Assembly: GCA_019114585.1 (NCBI GenBank)
Contig: DXFE01000114.1
Span: forward strand, 1 to 16,535
DNA from: Gemmiger_A avium
Lineage (GTDB): Bacteria > Bacillota > Clostridia > Oscillospirales > Ruminococcaceae
Direction: 5' to 3'
DNA length: 16,535 nt
Shown here: positions 1 through 6,359 of the stretch, in pieces
Layout of the letters: every line of letters starts with the position of its first letter
Numbering within the stretch: position 1 is the stretch's first letter
Translations under genes and position numbers: made by a program
The notes under the pieces: generated by a model
Told to the model about the DNA's origin: nothing
Databases searched by the model: none
Seen by the model: only the letters and a program-made list of their open reading frames with translations

Positions 1-4
1 CATT

Positions 5-190
5 TTATCGGACTTCTCTTTCCATCCTCTCCCGAACCGCTTGCAGAATATAGCCTTGCACACTTCCGCCGTTTTTGCGCTCTGCTGCTGCCTTTATTCT
101 CTCGTGTTCTTCCGGCTTCATACGAAGCGTGATTGTTTTCATAGTAGCCAAATACCGCGCGTTCCCCTCTAAATGGGCCTTTGTAGCCAT
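5..190 (-). CDS. Small ribbon-helix-helix (Arc/CopG-like) DNA-binding protein
   Basis: A 61-residue protein whose second half (about residues 17-60) has the beta-helix-helix pattern of Arc/MetJ/CopG regulators: a short alternating strand (KTITLRMKP), a charged helix (EEHERIKAAAER), a glycine turn and a second helix (VQGYILQAVRERMERE). Such proteins bind DNA as dimers through the strand and act as antitoxins or as repressors in plasmids and integrated elements. The first ATG is chosen because GGAGGTGAT lies just upstream; the internal Met17 has no such site. The stop is followed at once by another ATG on the same strand (complement of bases 1-3), so a second gene starts one base after the TAA and leaves the window; a toxin partner is possible but unseen. 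A promoter with a palindrome over its -35 box lies at 209-237, which suggests autoregulation. The fold is fairly sure, the target is inferred. Confidence 0.8.
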   Translation of the reverse strand: MATKAHLEGNARYLATMKTITLRMKPEEHERIKAAAERKNGGSVQGYILQAVRERMEREVR

Positions 191-208
191 TCTATCACCT
201 CCGCACCC

Positions 209-242
209 AATATACCATATACAGCAAAATCATGCAAGCATG
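209..242 (-). promoter_or_regulatory. Promoter of the ribbon-helix-helix gene with overlapping palindrome
   Basis: Read on the minus strand, TTGCAT (232-237) and TATATT (209-214) are separated by exactly 17 bases. The -35 box lies inside CATGC-AA-GCATG (231-242), a perfect inverted repeat, which makes it a natural operator. A protein bound there would block this promoter. Confidence 0.6.
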
Positions 243-292
243 AATAACTTGCACTATTCACGCTATCATGTTTTGTGCTATTCCGCAATCTT

Positions 293-334
293 CATGCAAT
301 CATGTTGACACCCGTTCTTGTTCATTCTATCATG
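293..334 (+). promoter_or_regulatory. Divergent plus-strand promoter with second palindrome copy
   Basis: A consensus TTGACA (305-310) and TATCAT (328-333) are separated by 17 bases. CATGCAATCATG (293-304), a near copy of the palindrome at 231-242, abuts the -35 box, and CTATCATG (327-334) covers the -10 box. The promoter points toward the small gene at 375. Confidence 0.6.
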
Positions 335-374
335 TAGACACATCAAGGGAGCCGCACGAAAGGAGGGGCGGCGG

Positions 375-515
375 ATGACATGCAAAGAGTTCATGGCGCT
401 TCCCTGTGAAGTTCGCAAACAGCTCTTTGAAGCGGCCAAAAAGAAGCGGCCAAAAAGAAGCGGCCAGCCGGACGAACGGCTAACCGCTGATTGCAAAGAA
501 CCGACCAGCACATAA
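375..515 (+). CDS. Small hypothetical protein, accessory type
   Basis: A 46-residue, highly charged protein. I do not recognise its function. The start at 375 is chosen over an upstream in-frame ATG at 318 because AGGAGG (361-366) sits 8 bases before it and because the promoter at 305-333 would start transcription downstream of 318. The N-terminal half (EFMALPCEVRKQLFEAA) looks helical; the C-terminal half is rich in lysine, arginine and polar residues and is probably disordered. A 14-base unit, GCGGCCAAAAAGAA, occurs twice in tandem plus a third GCGGCC (432-465). Because 14 is not a multiple of three, loss or gain of a unit would change the reading frame. Divergence from the ribbon-helix-helix gene suggests both belong to a remnant of a mobile element. 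Confidence 0.5.
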   Translation: MTCKEFMALPCEVRKQLFEAAKKKRPKRSGQPDERLTADCKEPTST

Positions 516-581
516 AGTGGCTCCCTTGCTGGCTTTATTATAACACAGGCCGGCAAGCCAAGCAATAGGAGAACACGAACG

Positions 582-686
582 CTGAAATATGAACAATTGC
601 AGCAGGAATATTTTTACCCGGTTTTTCTGAAAAAGAAGATTTTTGACCTGCCCCAGACCTTTACGCTGCAAGCGGAGTACGAATGA
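582..686 (+). pseudogene. Possible gene remnant without a start codon
   Basis: This frame encodes about 34 residues with protein-like composition (EYFYPVFLKKKIFDLPQTF) and ends in TGA at 684-686, but it has no ATG, GTG or good TTG start. It is in the same frame as the small gene at 375-515 and separated from it by one in-frame TAA (513-515). AGGAGA (567-572) precedes it, with CTG at a suitable distance. It may be the 3' end of a decayed gene or may mean nothing. I do not recognise a family. Confidence 0.25.
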
Positions 687-701
687 ATTCCAAATGATAA
701 A

Positions 702-747
702 ACCGCTGCGCCGGAGAAACGCTCTCCCGGCGCGGCGGTGCTTTTTT
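702..747. terminator. Bidirectional intrinsic terminator
   Basis: ACCGCTGCGCCGG (702-714) pairs with CCGGCGCGGCGGT (727-739), with one wobble or mismatch, followed on the plus strand by six T (742-747). On the minus strand the stem is followed by TTTTATCATTT, and the metallophosphoesterase stop codon lies immediately before it. It therefore probably ends transcription from both sides. Confidence 0.8.
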
Positions 748-1414
748 ATTCCAGAGGGATCACGTCGCAGAAAACCGCGCGGGCTTTCTGGGTCAGGTGC
801 AGGTCCCGGTGATAGCGGCCGAAGTACCACACCTTATATTGTACCCGGGTGGTCAGCCGGTCGAAAAAGGCGTGCAGCCAGTTGACCTGGGGCTTTTCAG
901 CCATCTGGCTGAACTCCAGCAGACGGGCGGGGGCGTCGTGGGTGAGTATGTAGTCCACCTGATCGCCGCAGGCGGTCAGGTTATCGTCGCACCAGTCCAG
1001 CTCGTCGCTGGTGGGCATCTCGGCCCGCCACCAGTTCACGCCTTCCTCCAGCTCTTCCTTATCGAAGCTTTCGCCGCCGCCGAAGCAGAGCAGCTTTTTG
1101 CCCTCCAGCTCCAGCACGCTGCCCCGCAGCACATGGTACAGGTTGCCCCCGATGTGCCGGGCACGGCCGCCGCAGAAATCCTCCACCGGATATTCTTTCA
1201 GCAGGTCGTAGTTGTCATGGCAGCCGTCCAGAAACAGGATCTTGTACCGGCGGCGGGCCAGCCAGGCCAGGTTTTTCTTTTCAGCCTTGCTGCCGTCCCA
1301 TAAAAAGCCGAAATCCCCCAGCACGATCAGGGTGTCCCCCTTTTTCAGCCGGCGGATGGATTTTTCTTCAAAGCGTTCCCGCTCGCCGTGGGTGTCGGCG
1401 GTCACATAGATCAT
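746..1414 (-). CDS. Calcineurin-like metallophosphoesterase
   Basis: A 222-residue protein of the metallophosphoesterase superfamily, which hydrolyses phosphoesters at a two-metal centre. The motifs appear in order: D7-x-H9 (ADTHG), G33-D34 (LGDFGF), G64-C65-H66-D67 where most members have GNHD, H159 (LTHDAP), and G199-R200-Y201-H202 where most have GHTH. The asparagine of the GNH motif, a usual metal ligand, is thus replaced by Cys, and the first His of the last motif by Arg. The start at 1414 is preferred to longer in-frame versions because GGAGGG lies just upstream and the family begins right before the strand carrying DxH. The substrate cannot be told from sequence. It is a single gene, divergent from the carboxypeptidase, and ends at the terminator at 702-747. 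Confidence 0.88.
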   Translation of the reverse strand: MIYVTADTHGERERFEEKSIRRLKKGDTLIVLGDFGFLWDGSKAEKKNLAWLARRRYKILFLDGCHDNYDLLKEYPVEDFCGGRARHIGGNLYHVLRGSVLELEGKKLLCFGGGESFDKEELEEGVNWWRAEMPTSDELDWCDDNLTACGDQVDYILTHDAPARLLEFSQMAEKPQVNWLHAFFDRLTTRVQYKVWYFGRYHRDLHLTQKARAVFCDVIPLE

Positions 1415-1498
1415 CGGAACCCTCCGTCTTTTTGTCAGAATTTGTGGCCGGCGGGTTGTGAATCTTTCCATAAAACCCTTTATTCTTCCAATTTGTGC

Positions 1499-1507
1499 TG
1501 GTATAAT
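1499..1507 (+). promoter_or_regulatory. Extended -10 promoter for the carboxypeptidase gene
   Basis: TGG-TATAAT matches the TGnTATAAT extended -10 form. No strong -35 box lies 17 bases upstream, which is tolerated by extended -10 promoters. The leader would be about 100 bases and contains a CCGGCGCGCCGG palindrome (about 1560-1571) followed by a T-rich run. That could be a weak attenuator, but it is not convincing. Confidence 0.5.
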
Positions 1508-1612
1508 AAAGGATAACATCCGCGCCCGGGCCGCGCCGTCAAGCCATTTTTCGGCCATACCGGCGCGCCGGCCCTGTTTTTTATTCTATCGCTTTTCAGA
1601 GGAAATGTCTAT

Positions 1613-2971
1613 ATGAAAAAACTCGCCGCCTGCCTGGCCGTGCTGCTGCTGGGCTGTTCGCTGCTGGCCGTGCCCGCGGGCGCGGTCGGGTTCACCTCCA
1701 CCTATACCCCCGCCGCCGAGGCCGCCTATATCGTGAACCTGGACACCAACATCATTGTATATGAAAAGAACAGCGAAACTCCGCTTTCCGCCGCCAGCCT
1801 GACCAAGCTGATGACGGTGCTGCTGCTGCTGGAAACCTACGGGGACGATCTGGACACCCCCACCGCCACCCTGACCTACGAGCACACCAACTACCTGTAC
1901 GGCAAGAACGCCTCCACCGCCGACATCCGGGTGGGCGAGACCCACACCATGCGCACCCTGCTGTACTGTATGCTGCTGCCCAGCGCCAACGAGGCGGCCA
2001 TGATGGTGGCCAGCGCCATCGGCGGCAGCCAGAGCAACTTTGTGTATATGATGAACGCCCGGGCCAAGGAGCTGGGCTGCACCGGCACCACCTTCACCGA
2101 CGCCTGCGGCCTGGACCCGAACAACCTGACCACCGCCCGGGATATGTACCTGATTCTGCGGGCGCTGCTGGAGTATGACATCTTCAAGGAGATCATCCGG
2201 CTGGAGAAGTGGAACGTGCCGGTGGCCGCCAAGCACAACACCGAGACCCTGATCCTCACCACCAACCTGACCATCCGGCCCAGCGCGGGCGCGGAGTTCT
2301 ACCGCAGCTACTCCCAGGGCGGCAAGACCGGCAGCCTGGAGGACTGGAAGAACTACGCAGGCTGGCACACCCAGGACGGGGCCAGCTACATCAGCGTGGT
2401 GCTGCACAGCCCCAACAGCTGCGACCAGTACGGCATCAAGTACACCAACAAGGACGGCACCCCCAAGTACAACCCGGCCCTGTACGAGACCGATATGCTT
2501 ATGGACTGGGTGTTTGACAGCTTCTCCATCCAGGCGGCGCTGGACACCCAGCAGCCCATTGAGGAGGTCAAGGTCAAGTACAGCGCCCAGACCGACACCC
2601 TGCTGCTCTACCCGGCGGATGACCTGCAGACCCTGCTGCCCAAGGACGGGGACGGCACCGAGACCCAGCGGGTATTTGACCTGCCGGAGAGTGTGGCCGC
2701 CCCGATCAAGCAGGGGGACGTGATCGGCACGGTGACCGTATCCCTGAGCGGGCAGGTGCTGGGCACGGTGGAGCTGCTGGCCGGCTCGGACGTGGAGCGC
2801 AGCGAACTGCTGTTTGTGGCCGCCAAGATAAGCGAATTTTTCGGCAGCCGGTATTTCAAGGTGGTACTGGTGCTGACCATCCTGGCTTTTGTGGGATACC
2901 TCGTGGCCTGGGTGACCATCACCGTACAGGATAAACGCAAGAACCGCAACAAGATCCGCCGCCGGTACTGA
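1613..2971 (+). CDS. D-alanyl-D-alanine carboxypeptidase (class A low-molecular-weight PBP)
   Basis: A 452-residue penicillin-binding protein that removes the terminal D-Ala from peptidoglycan stem peptides outside the membrane, limiting cross-linking. All three active-site motifs are present: S62-L-T-K65 (catalytic serine and lysine), S124-A-N126, and K238-T-G240. A signal peptide is seen at residues 1 to about 24 (MKK, hydrophobic stretch, AGA). The C-terminal end has a hydrophobic segment (about 417-438) followed by a basic tail (KRKNRNKIRRRY). It is thus anchored by a true membrane helix with cytoplasmic positive charges rather than by the amphipathic helix of classical PBP5. Between lies the usual beta-rich domain. 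AGAGGA (1598-1603) precedes the ATG. The family is DacF/DacA-like; the exact paralogue cannot be assigned. Confidence 0.95.
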   Translation: MKKLAACLAVLLLGCSLLAVPAGAVGFTSTYTPAAEAAYIVNLDTNIIVYEKNSETPLSAASLTKLMTVLLLLETYGDDLDTPTATLTYEHTNYLYGKNASTADIRVGETHTMRTLLYCMLLPSANEAAMMVASAIGGSQSNFVYMMNARAKELGCTGTTFTDACGLDPNNLTTARDMYLILRALLEYDIFKEIIRLEKWNVPVAAKHNTETLILTTNLTIRPSAGAEFYRSYSQGGKTGSLEDWKNYAGWHTQDGASYISVVLHSPNSCDQYGIKYTNKDGTPKYNPALYETDMLMDWVFDSFSIQAALDTQQPIEEVKVKYSAQTDTLLLYPADDLQTLLPKDGDGTETQRVFDLPESVAAPIKQGDVIGTVTVSLSGQVLGTVELLAGSDVERSELLFVAAKISEFFGSRYFKVVLVLTILAFVGYLVAWVTITVQDKRKNRNKIRRRY

Positions 2972-3020
2972 CGGCGCCCCCGGTTCCGCGCCGCGGGGCC
3001 GCAATGAAAGGATGAGCAGG

Positions 3021-4469
3021 ATGTTCAACGTACAGCGCAACCTCACCACCATCATGGACTTTTACGAGCTGACCATGTCGGCCGGTTACCTGGAAGAGGG
3101 CTACGAAGACAAGATCAGTGTGTTTGATATGTTCTTCCGCCGCATCCCGGACGGGGGCGGTTTCGCCATCATGGCGGGCCTGGCCCAGTTCATTGAATCC
3201 ATCGACAACCTGCATTTCACCCCGGAGGACATCCGCTTTCTGCGGGGTACCGGCGTGTTCAACGAGCGGTTTCTGACCTATCTGGAAAACTTCCAATTCC
3301 ACTGCAACGTCTGGGCCATTGAAGAGGGCATGCCCATCTTTCCCAAGGAGCCGATCGTGACGGTGGAGGGCCCGGCCATTGAATGCCAGCTGATTGAAAC
3401 GCTGCTGCTGGTCACCTTCAACCACCAGTGCCTGATCGCCACCAAGGCCAACCGGATCGTGCGGTCGGCCCAGGGGCGGCCGGTGATGGAGTTCGGCGCC
3501 CGCCGGGCCCAGGGCTACGACGGCGCGGTGTACGGCGCCCGGGCCGCCTACATCGGCGGCTGCGGCTCCACCAGCTGCGTGATGGCCAGCCGGGATTTCG
3601 GTATTCCGGCCAGCGGCACCATGGCCCACAGCTGGGTGCAGATGTTCCCCAGCGAGTATGAGGCTTTCAAAAAATACGCCGAGTTATATCCTGATGCCTG
3701 TGTACTGTTGGTTGACACCTACAGCGTGACCAAGAGCGGCGTGCCCAACGCCATCAAGGTGTTTGACGAGGTATTGAAACCCATGGGCAAGCGGCCCAAG
3801 GGCATCCGCATCGACTCGGGCGATATCGCCTACCTGTCCAAGAAGGCCCGGAGGATGCTGGACGCGGCCGGCTACCCCGACTGCACCATCTGCGCCTCCA
3901 ACAGCCTGGACGAGTACATTGTGCGGGATCTGATTTTGCAGGGGGCCAAGGTGGACAGCTTCGGCATCGGCGAAAACATGATCACCGCCAAGAGCAACCC
4001 GGTATTCGGCGGGGTGTACAAGCTGGCCGCCGTGGGCGACGACAAGGGCGGCTACATTCCCAAGATCAAGGTGAGTGAGAGCATCGAGAAGATGACCATT
4101 CCCCACCTGAAAAAGGTCTGGCGCATCTACGACAACGAGACCGGCAAGGCCATGGCCGACCTGGTGACGGTGTACGACGAGGAAGTAGAGACCGAAAACG
4201 GCATCACCCTGTTTGACCCGGTGGAGACCTGGAAACAGCGCACCTTTACCGGATGCAACGCCCGCTGCATCACCACCCCCATCTACCAGGGCGGCAAGCG
4301 GGTATACGAAAGCCCCAGCCTGCCCCGCATCCAGGAATACTGCGCGGCCCAGGTGGCCACCCTGTGGGACGAGGTGACCCGTTTTGAAAACCCGCACCGC
4401 TACTATGTGGACCTGAGCCAGAAGCTGTGGGACTGCCAGCAGGCGCTGCTGCGCGGCCTGAACCGCTGA
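3021..4469 (+). CDS. pncB: Nicotinate phosphoribosyltransferase
   Basis: A 482-residue enzyme of NAD salvage that makes nicotinate mononucleotide from nicotinate and phosphoribosyl pyrophosphate, with ATP hydrolysis, in the cytoplasm. Signature stretches are present: FGARRAQG (about 158-165), the MAHSW segment with His203 that is phosphorylated in the family, the phosphoribosyl-binding RIDSGD (263-268), and the GIGENM and FGGVYKL segments. Length fits the long clostridial form. ATG at 3021 is preferred to the in-frame ATG at 3012 because AAAGGA (3007-3012) then lies 8 bases upstream; for 3012 the same site would be too close. The gene follows the carboxypeptidase by about 50 bases, so they may share a transcript, and ends at a strong terminator. 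Confidence 0.95.
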   Translation: MFNVQRNLTTIMDFYELTMSAGYLEEGYEDKISVFDMFFRRIPDGGGFAIMAGLAQFIESIDNLHFTPEDIRFLRGTGVFNERFLTYLENFQFHCNVWAIEEGMPIFPKEPIVTVEGPAIECQLIETLLLVTFNHQCLIATKANRIVRSAQGRPVMEFGARRAQGYDGAVYGARAAYIGGCGSTSCVMASRDFGIPASGTMAHSWVQMFPSEYEAFKKYAELYPDACVLLVDTYSVTKSGVPNAIKVFDEVLKPMGKRPKGIRIDSGDIAYLSKKARRMLDAAGYPDCTICASNSLDEYIVRDLILQGAKVDSFGIGENMITAKSNPVFGGVYKLAAVGDDKGGYIPKIKVSESIEKMTIPHLKKVWRIYDNETGKAMADLVTVYDEEVETENGITLFDPVETWKQRTFTGCNARCITTPIYQGGKRVYESPSLPRIQEYCAAQVATLWDEVTRFENPHRYYVDLSQKLWDCQQALLRGLNR

Positions 4470-4488
4470 TTTTTTTCCGTATGAACGG

Positions 4489-4526
4489 AACACCTCCGGG
4501 GAAAACTCTTCTCCGGAGGTGTTTTT
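4489..4526 (+). terminator. Terminator of pncB that contains the next gene's ribosome binding site
   Basis: AACACCTCCGG (4489-4499) pairs perfectly with CCGGAGGTGTT (4513-4523), followed by TTT. The right arm includes GGAGGT (4515-4520), which is also the only plausible ribosome binding site for the ATG at 4532. Confidence 0.75.
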
Positions 4527-4531
4527 CGTCT

Positions 4532-4897
4532 ATGCGGGAACGGACAATTACATTCTGCACCGGGGCGCTGGGCTATGGTGCGGTGGAGTTGGCCTGGCGG
4601 GGTTCCACCCACTGGACCATGCTGCTGGCCGGCGGGCTGGCGCTGCTGCTGATCGAGGGCATCAGCGACGGGCTGCGGCTGCCGCTGGCCCTACAGGCCG
4701 CAGCAGCCGCAGCGGCCATCACCCTGCTGGAACTGGCGGCAGGGCTTGTGTGCAACCGGCTGCTGGGCTGGCAGGTCTGGGACTATTCCCGGCAATGGGG
4801 CAACCTGTGGGGGCAGGTCTGCCCGCTGTACAGCCTGTTCTGGTTTGCGCTCTGTCTGCCCTGGGTGTGGATGTTCCGCCGCACCCGGCGCAGCTGA
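4532..4897 (+). CDS. Small membrane protein, putative CmpB-like ABC-transporter type IV family
   Basis: A 121-residue, very hydrophobic protein with about four membrane segments (about 8-20, 25-42, 48-66, 95-112) and a basic C-terminus (RRTRRS). The segment CNRLLGWQVWDYSRQW...NLWGQVCPLY resembles the family named putative ABC-transporter type IV or CmpB, where N-x3-G-x2-W-x-Y and a following NxxG are conserved. The biochemical role of that family is poorly known; no ATPase partner is visible here. The longer frame starting upstream is rejected because it would overlap pncB and lacks a binding site. GGAGGT at 4515-4520, 11 bases upstream, supports 4532 but is locked in the pncB terminator stem. 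It could be read through from pncB or translated weakly. Confidence 0.75.
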   Translation: MRERTITFCTGALGYGAVELAWRGSTHWTMLLAGGLALLLIEGISDGLRLPLALQAAAAAAAITLLELAAGLVCNRLLGWQVWDYSRQWGNLWGQVCPLYSLFWFALCLPWVWMFRRTRRS

Positions 4898-4915
4898 GCA
4901 GGAACAAAACAAAAC

Positions 4916-4963
4916 GGCGGGGCGCGCCGTGGGGGGATTCTTTTCCCCACGGTGCGCCCCGCC
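4916..4963 (-). terminator. Long 19-bp hairpin, distal terminator of hsp20
   Basis: The arms 4916-4934 and 4945-4963 pair over 19 bases with a single G-T wobble. On the minus strand the stem is followed by GTTTTGTTTTGTT, on the plus strand by no T run. It therefore fits the end of the leftward hsp20 transcript, although it also lies just after the rightward membrane protein gene. Confidence 0.65.
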
Positions 4964-5009
4964 TGCGGTTTGGCCCGTTCTCCGGGCGGAGAGGGCGGAA
5001 ACGCGAAAA

Positions 5010-5050
5010 GGCCCCCGGTCTTCCGGGCGGATGCCGGAAAACCGGGGGCC
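5010..5050 (-). terminator. Proximal terminator of hsp20
   Basis: GGCCCCCGGT (5010-5019) pairs with ACCGGGGGCC (5041-5050), extended inside by TTCCGG (5021-5026) with CCGGAA (5034-5039). On the minus strand TTTT follows directly. It lies about 30 bases after the hsp20 stop, so hsp20 has two terminators in tandem. Confidence 0.75.
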
Positions 5051-5079
5051 GCGTTTGGTGATGCTATCCCGGTGCGCCG

Positions 5080-5520
5080 TTACTCAATGGCGATCCGGTT
5101 GGGCTGCTGCGGCAGAGCCGGGCTCTGCTTGGGCATGCTCAGGGTGAGCACGCCGGACTCAAACTTGCCGCGGATATCCTCGGGCTTCAGATCGCCCACA
5201 TAGAAGCTGCGGCTGCAGGAACCGGCGTACCGCTCCCGGCGGATATACCGGCCTTGCTTGTCGGTCTCGTCCTTGTCCAGGCCCTTCTGGGCGCTGACGG
5301 TCAGATAACCGTCCTTCAGTTCCACGTTGACCTCGTCCTTCTTGAAGCCCGGCAGGTCAATGGACAGCGTATAGCCGCTCTCATTTTCCTGCACATCGGT
5401 CTTCATCAGGTTGCGGGCGTGCTTGCCGTACAGGGCGTTGCTGCCGTTCCACAGCCGGCGGTCAAAGGCGTCATCAAAGAATTCATCAAACAGGTTCTCA
5501 CCAAAAATGCTGGGCAACAT
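5080..5520 (-). CDS. Hsp20 / alpha-crystallin small heat shock protein
   Basis: A 146-residue ATP-independent holdase that binds unfolding proteins in the cytoplasm and keeps them refoldable. The alpha-crystallin domain covers about residues 38-133, with SIDLPGFKKDEV, YIRRERY and the conserved GVLTLSMPK near its end. The C-terminal IAI (143-145) is the I-x-I motif that docks neighbouring subunits in oligomers. The N-terminus (MLPSIFGENLFDEFFDD) is the usual aromatic-rich arm. GGAGGA lies just upstream of the ATG. The gene stands alone between two tandem terminators and a CIRCE-covered consensus promoter, which predicts repression by HrcA and induction by heat. Confidence 0.95.
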   Translation of the reverse strand: MLPSIFGENLFDEFFDDAFDRRLWNGSNALYGKHARNLMKTDVQENESGYTLSIDLPGFKKDEVNVELKDGYLTVSAQKGLDKDETDKQGRYIRRERYAGSCSRSFYVGDLKPEDIRGKFESGVLTLSMPKQSPALPQQPNRIAIE

Positions 5521-5612
5521 AAGTCATTCCTCCATTCTTGATGTTGCTTTCTTGTGTTGCGGGTACCCGGCCCGGGCCTCTCTTTGGGGCTCCGTTCCTT
5601 TGGTACGCCTAT

Positions 5613-5655
5613 ACTATACCACCGAGTATTAGCACTGTCAAGCATAGAGTGCTAA
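5613..5655 (-). promoter_or_regulatory. hsp20 promoter with CIRCE operator
   Basis: On the minus strand TTGACA (5636-5641) and TATAGT (5613-5618) are spaced by 17 bases. The CIRCE inverted repeat TTAGCACTG-N9-GAGTGCTAA occupies 5629-5655, with one difference from the TTAGCACTC-N9-GAGTGCTAA consensus, and overlaps the -35 box. HrcA bound there would block RNA polymerase. Confidence 0.9.
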
Positions 5656-5737
5656 TGTTTACAGAAAAATAATATTTCCGTCACAACTCGCCCGATTTTT
5701 GGCTAAAACAAGCCATTTCTCATTTCGCAATACAATA

Positions 5738-5764
5738 TTAGCATTGTTCATCCCGTATTGCTAA
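5738..5764. promoter_or_regulatory. Second, degenerate CIRCE-like inverted repeat
   Basis: TTAGCATTG-N9-TATTGCTAA keeps the length, the 9-base spacer and the outer TTAGCA/TGCTAA of CIRCE but not its inner bases. It lies 109 bases upstream of the first copy. It could be a weak HrcA site or a relic. No other gene-like feature is seen in 5656-5810. Confidence 0.5.
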
Positions 5765-5811
5765 TTCACTGAAATATACCTCACCATGTCACACAGGCAT
5801 CCGGACAGACA

Positions 5812-5845
5812 AAAGAGGCATGGCTCCGTAGAGCCATGCCTCTTT
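5812..5845 (-). terminator. Terminator of rplJ-rplL
   Basis: A perfect 15-bp stem (5812-5826 with 5831-5845) and a CGTA loop. On the minus strand TTTTGTCTGT spans the end of the stem and beyond; on the plus strand TTT follows from the stem. It lies about 55 bases after the rplL stop. Confidence 0.85.
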
Positions 5846-5898
5846 ATACACTGTGCAAAACAGGTGCGCCGCGAAACGCGGCAGTGCAAGGGACGAAC

Positions 5899-6270
5899 TT
5901 ACTTCAGCTCGACCTTGGCGCCAGCCTCTTCCAGCTTCTTCTTGATGTCCTCGGCGTCGGCCTTGGAAGCGCCCTCCTTGATGGGCTTCGGGGCGTTGTC
6001 AACCAGGTCCTTGGCGTCCTTCAGGCCCAGGCCGGTGATCTCCTTGACGATCTTGATGACGTTCATCTTGCTGGCGCCAACCTCGGCCAGGATAACGTCA
6101 AACTCGGTCTTCTCCTCAGCAGCAGGAGCAGCAGCGGCAGCGGGAGCGGCAGCAGCGGCCACGGCGGACACGCCGAACTCCTCGCAGTAGGTGTCGATCA
6201 GCTCTTTCAGCTCCAGAACGCTCAGCTCTTTGACGGCGTCGATGATCTTGGTGATTTTCTCAGAAGCCAT
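5899..6270 (-). CDS. rplL: Ribosomal protein L7/L12
   Basis: A 123-residue stalk protein of the large ribosomal subunit. It binds L10 as dimers and recruits the translation GTPases. The order is as expected: N-terminal dimerisation domain (about 1-35), an alanine-rich hinge (VAAAAAPAAAAAPAA, about 37-51) and the globular C-terminal domain with the conserved VKEITGLGLKDAKDLV helix region. The start at 6270 (MASEKI) is chosen over a longer version because GGAGGT lies just upstream. It follows rplJ by about 90 bases. Instead of rpoB, a strong terminator and the unrelated hsp20 come next. Confidence 0.97.
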   Translation of the reverse strand: MASEKITKIIDAVKELSVLELKELIDTYCEEFGVSAVAAAAAPAAAAAPAAEEKTEFDVILAEVGASKMNVIKIVKEITGLGLKDAKDLVDNAPKPIKEGASKADAEDIKKKLEEAGAKVELK

Positions 6271-6359
6271 TGTATTTACCTCCAATTTAGTTGAATTTTG
6301 TTTTTGGGGTCCGGCGCGCTCAGGCGGCGCGGCGGACGGGGTGCAGCCGGATCAGGCGA

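Noticed and set aside
797..1303. Plus-strand open frame of 168 codons opposite the metallophosphoesterase
   Set aside because: Low-complexity, no family likeness, and the minus strand has the metal-binding motifs and a good start site.
1586..3055. Long minus-strand open frame opposite the carboxypeptidase gene
   Set aside because: A shadow of high-GC codon bias: low-complexity Gly/Val/Gln/His sequence, while the plus strand has full catalytic motifs. The same applies to 9634-10899, 10709-11608 and 12089-13987.
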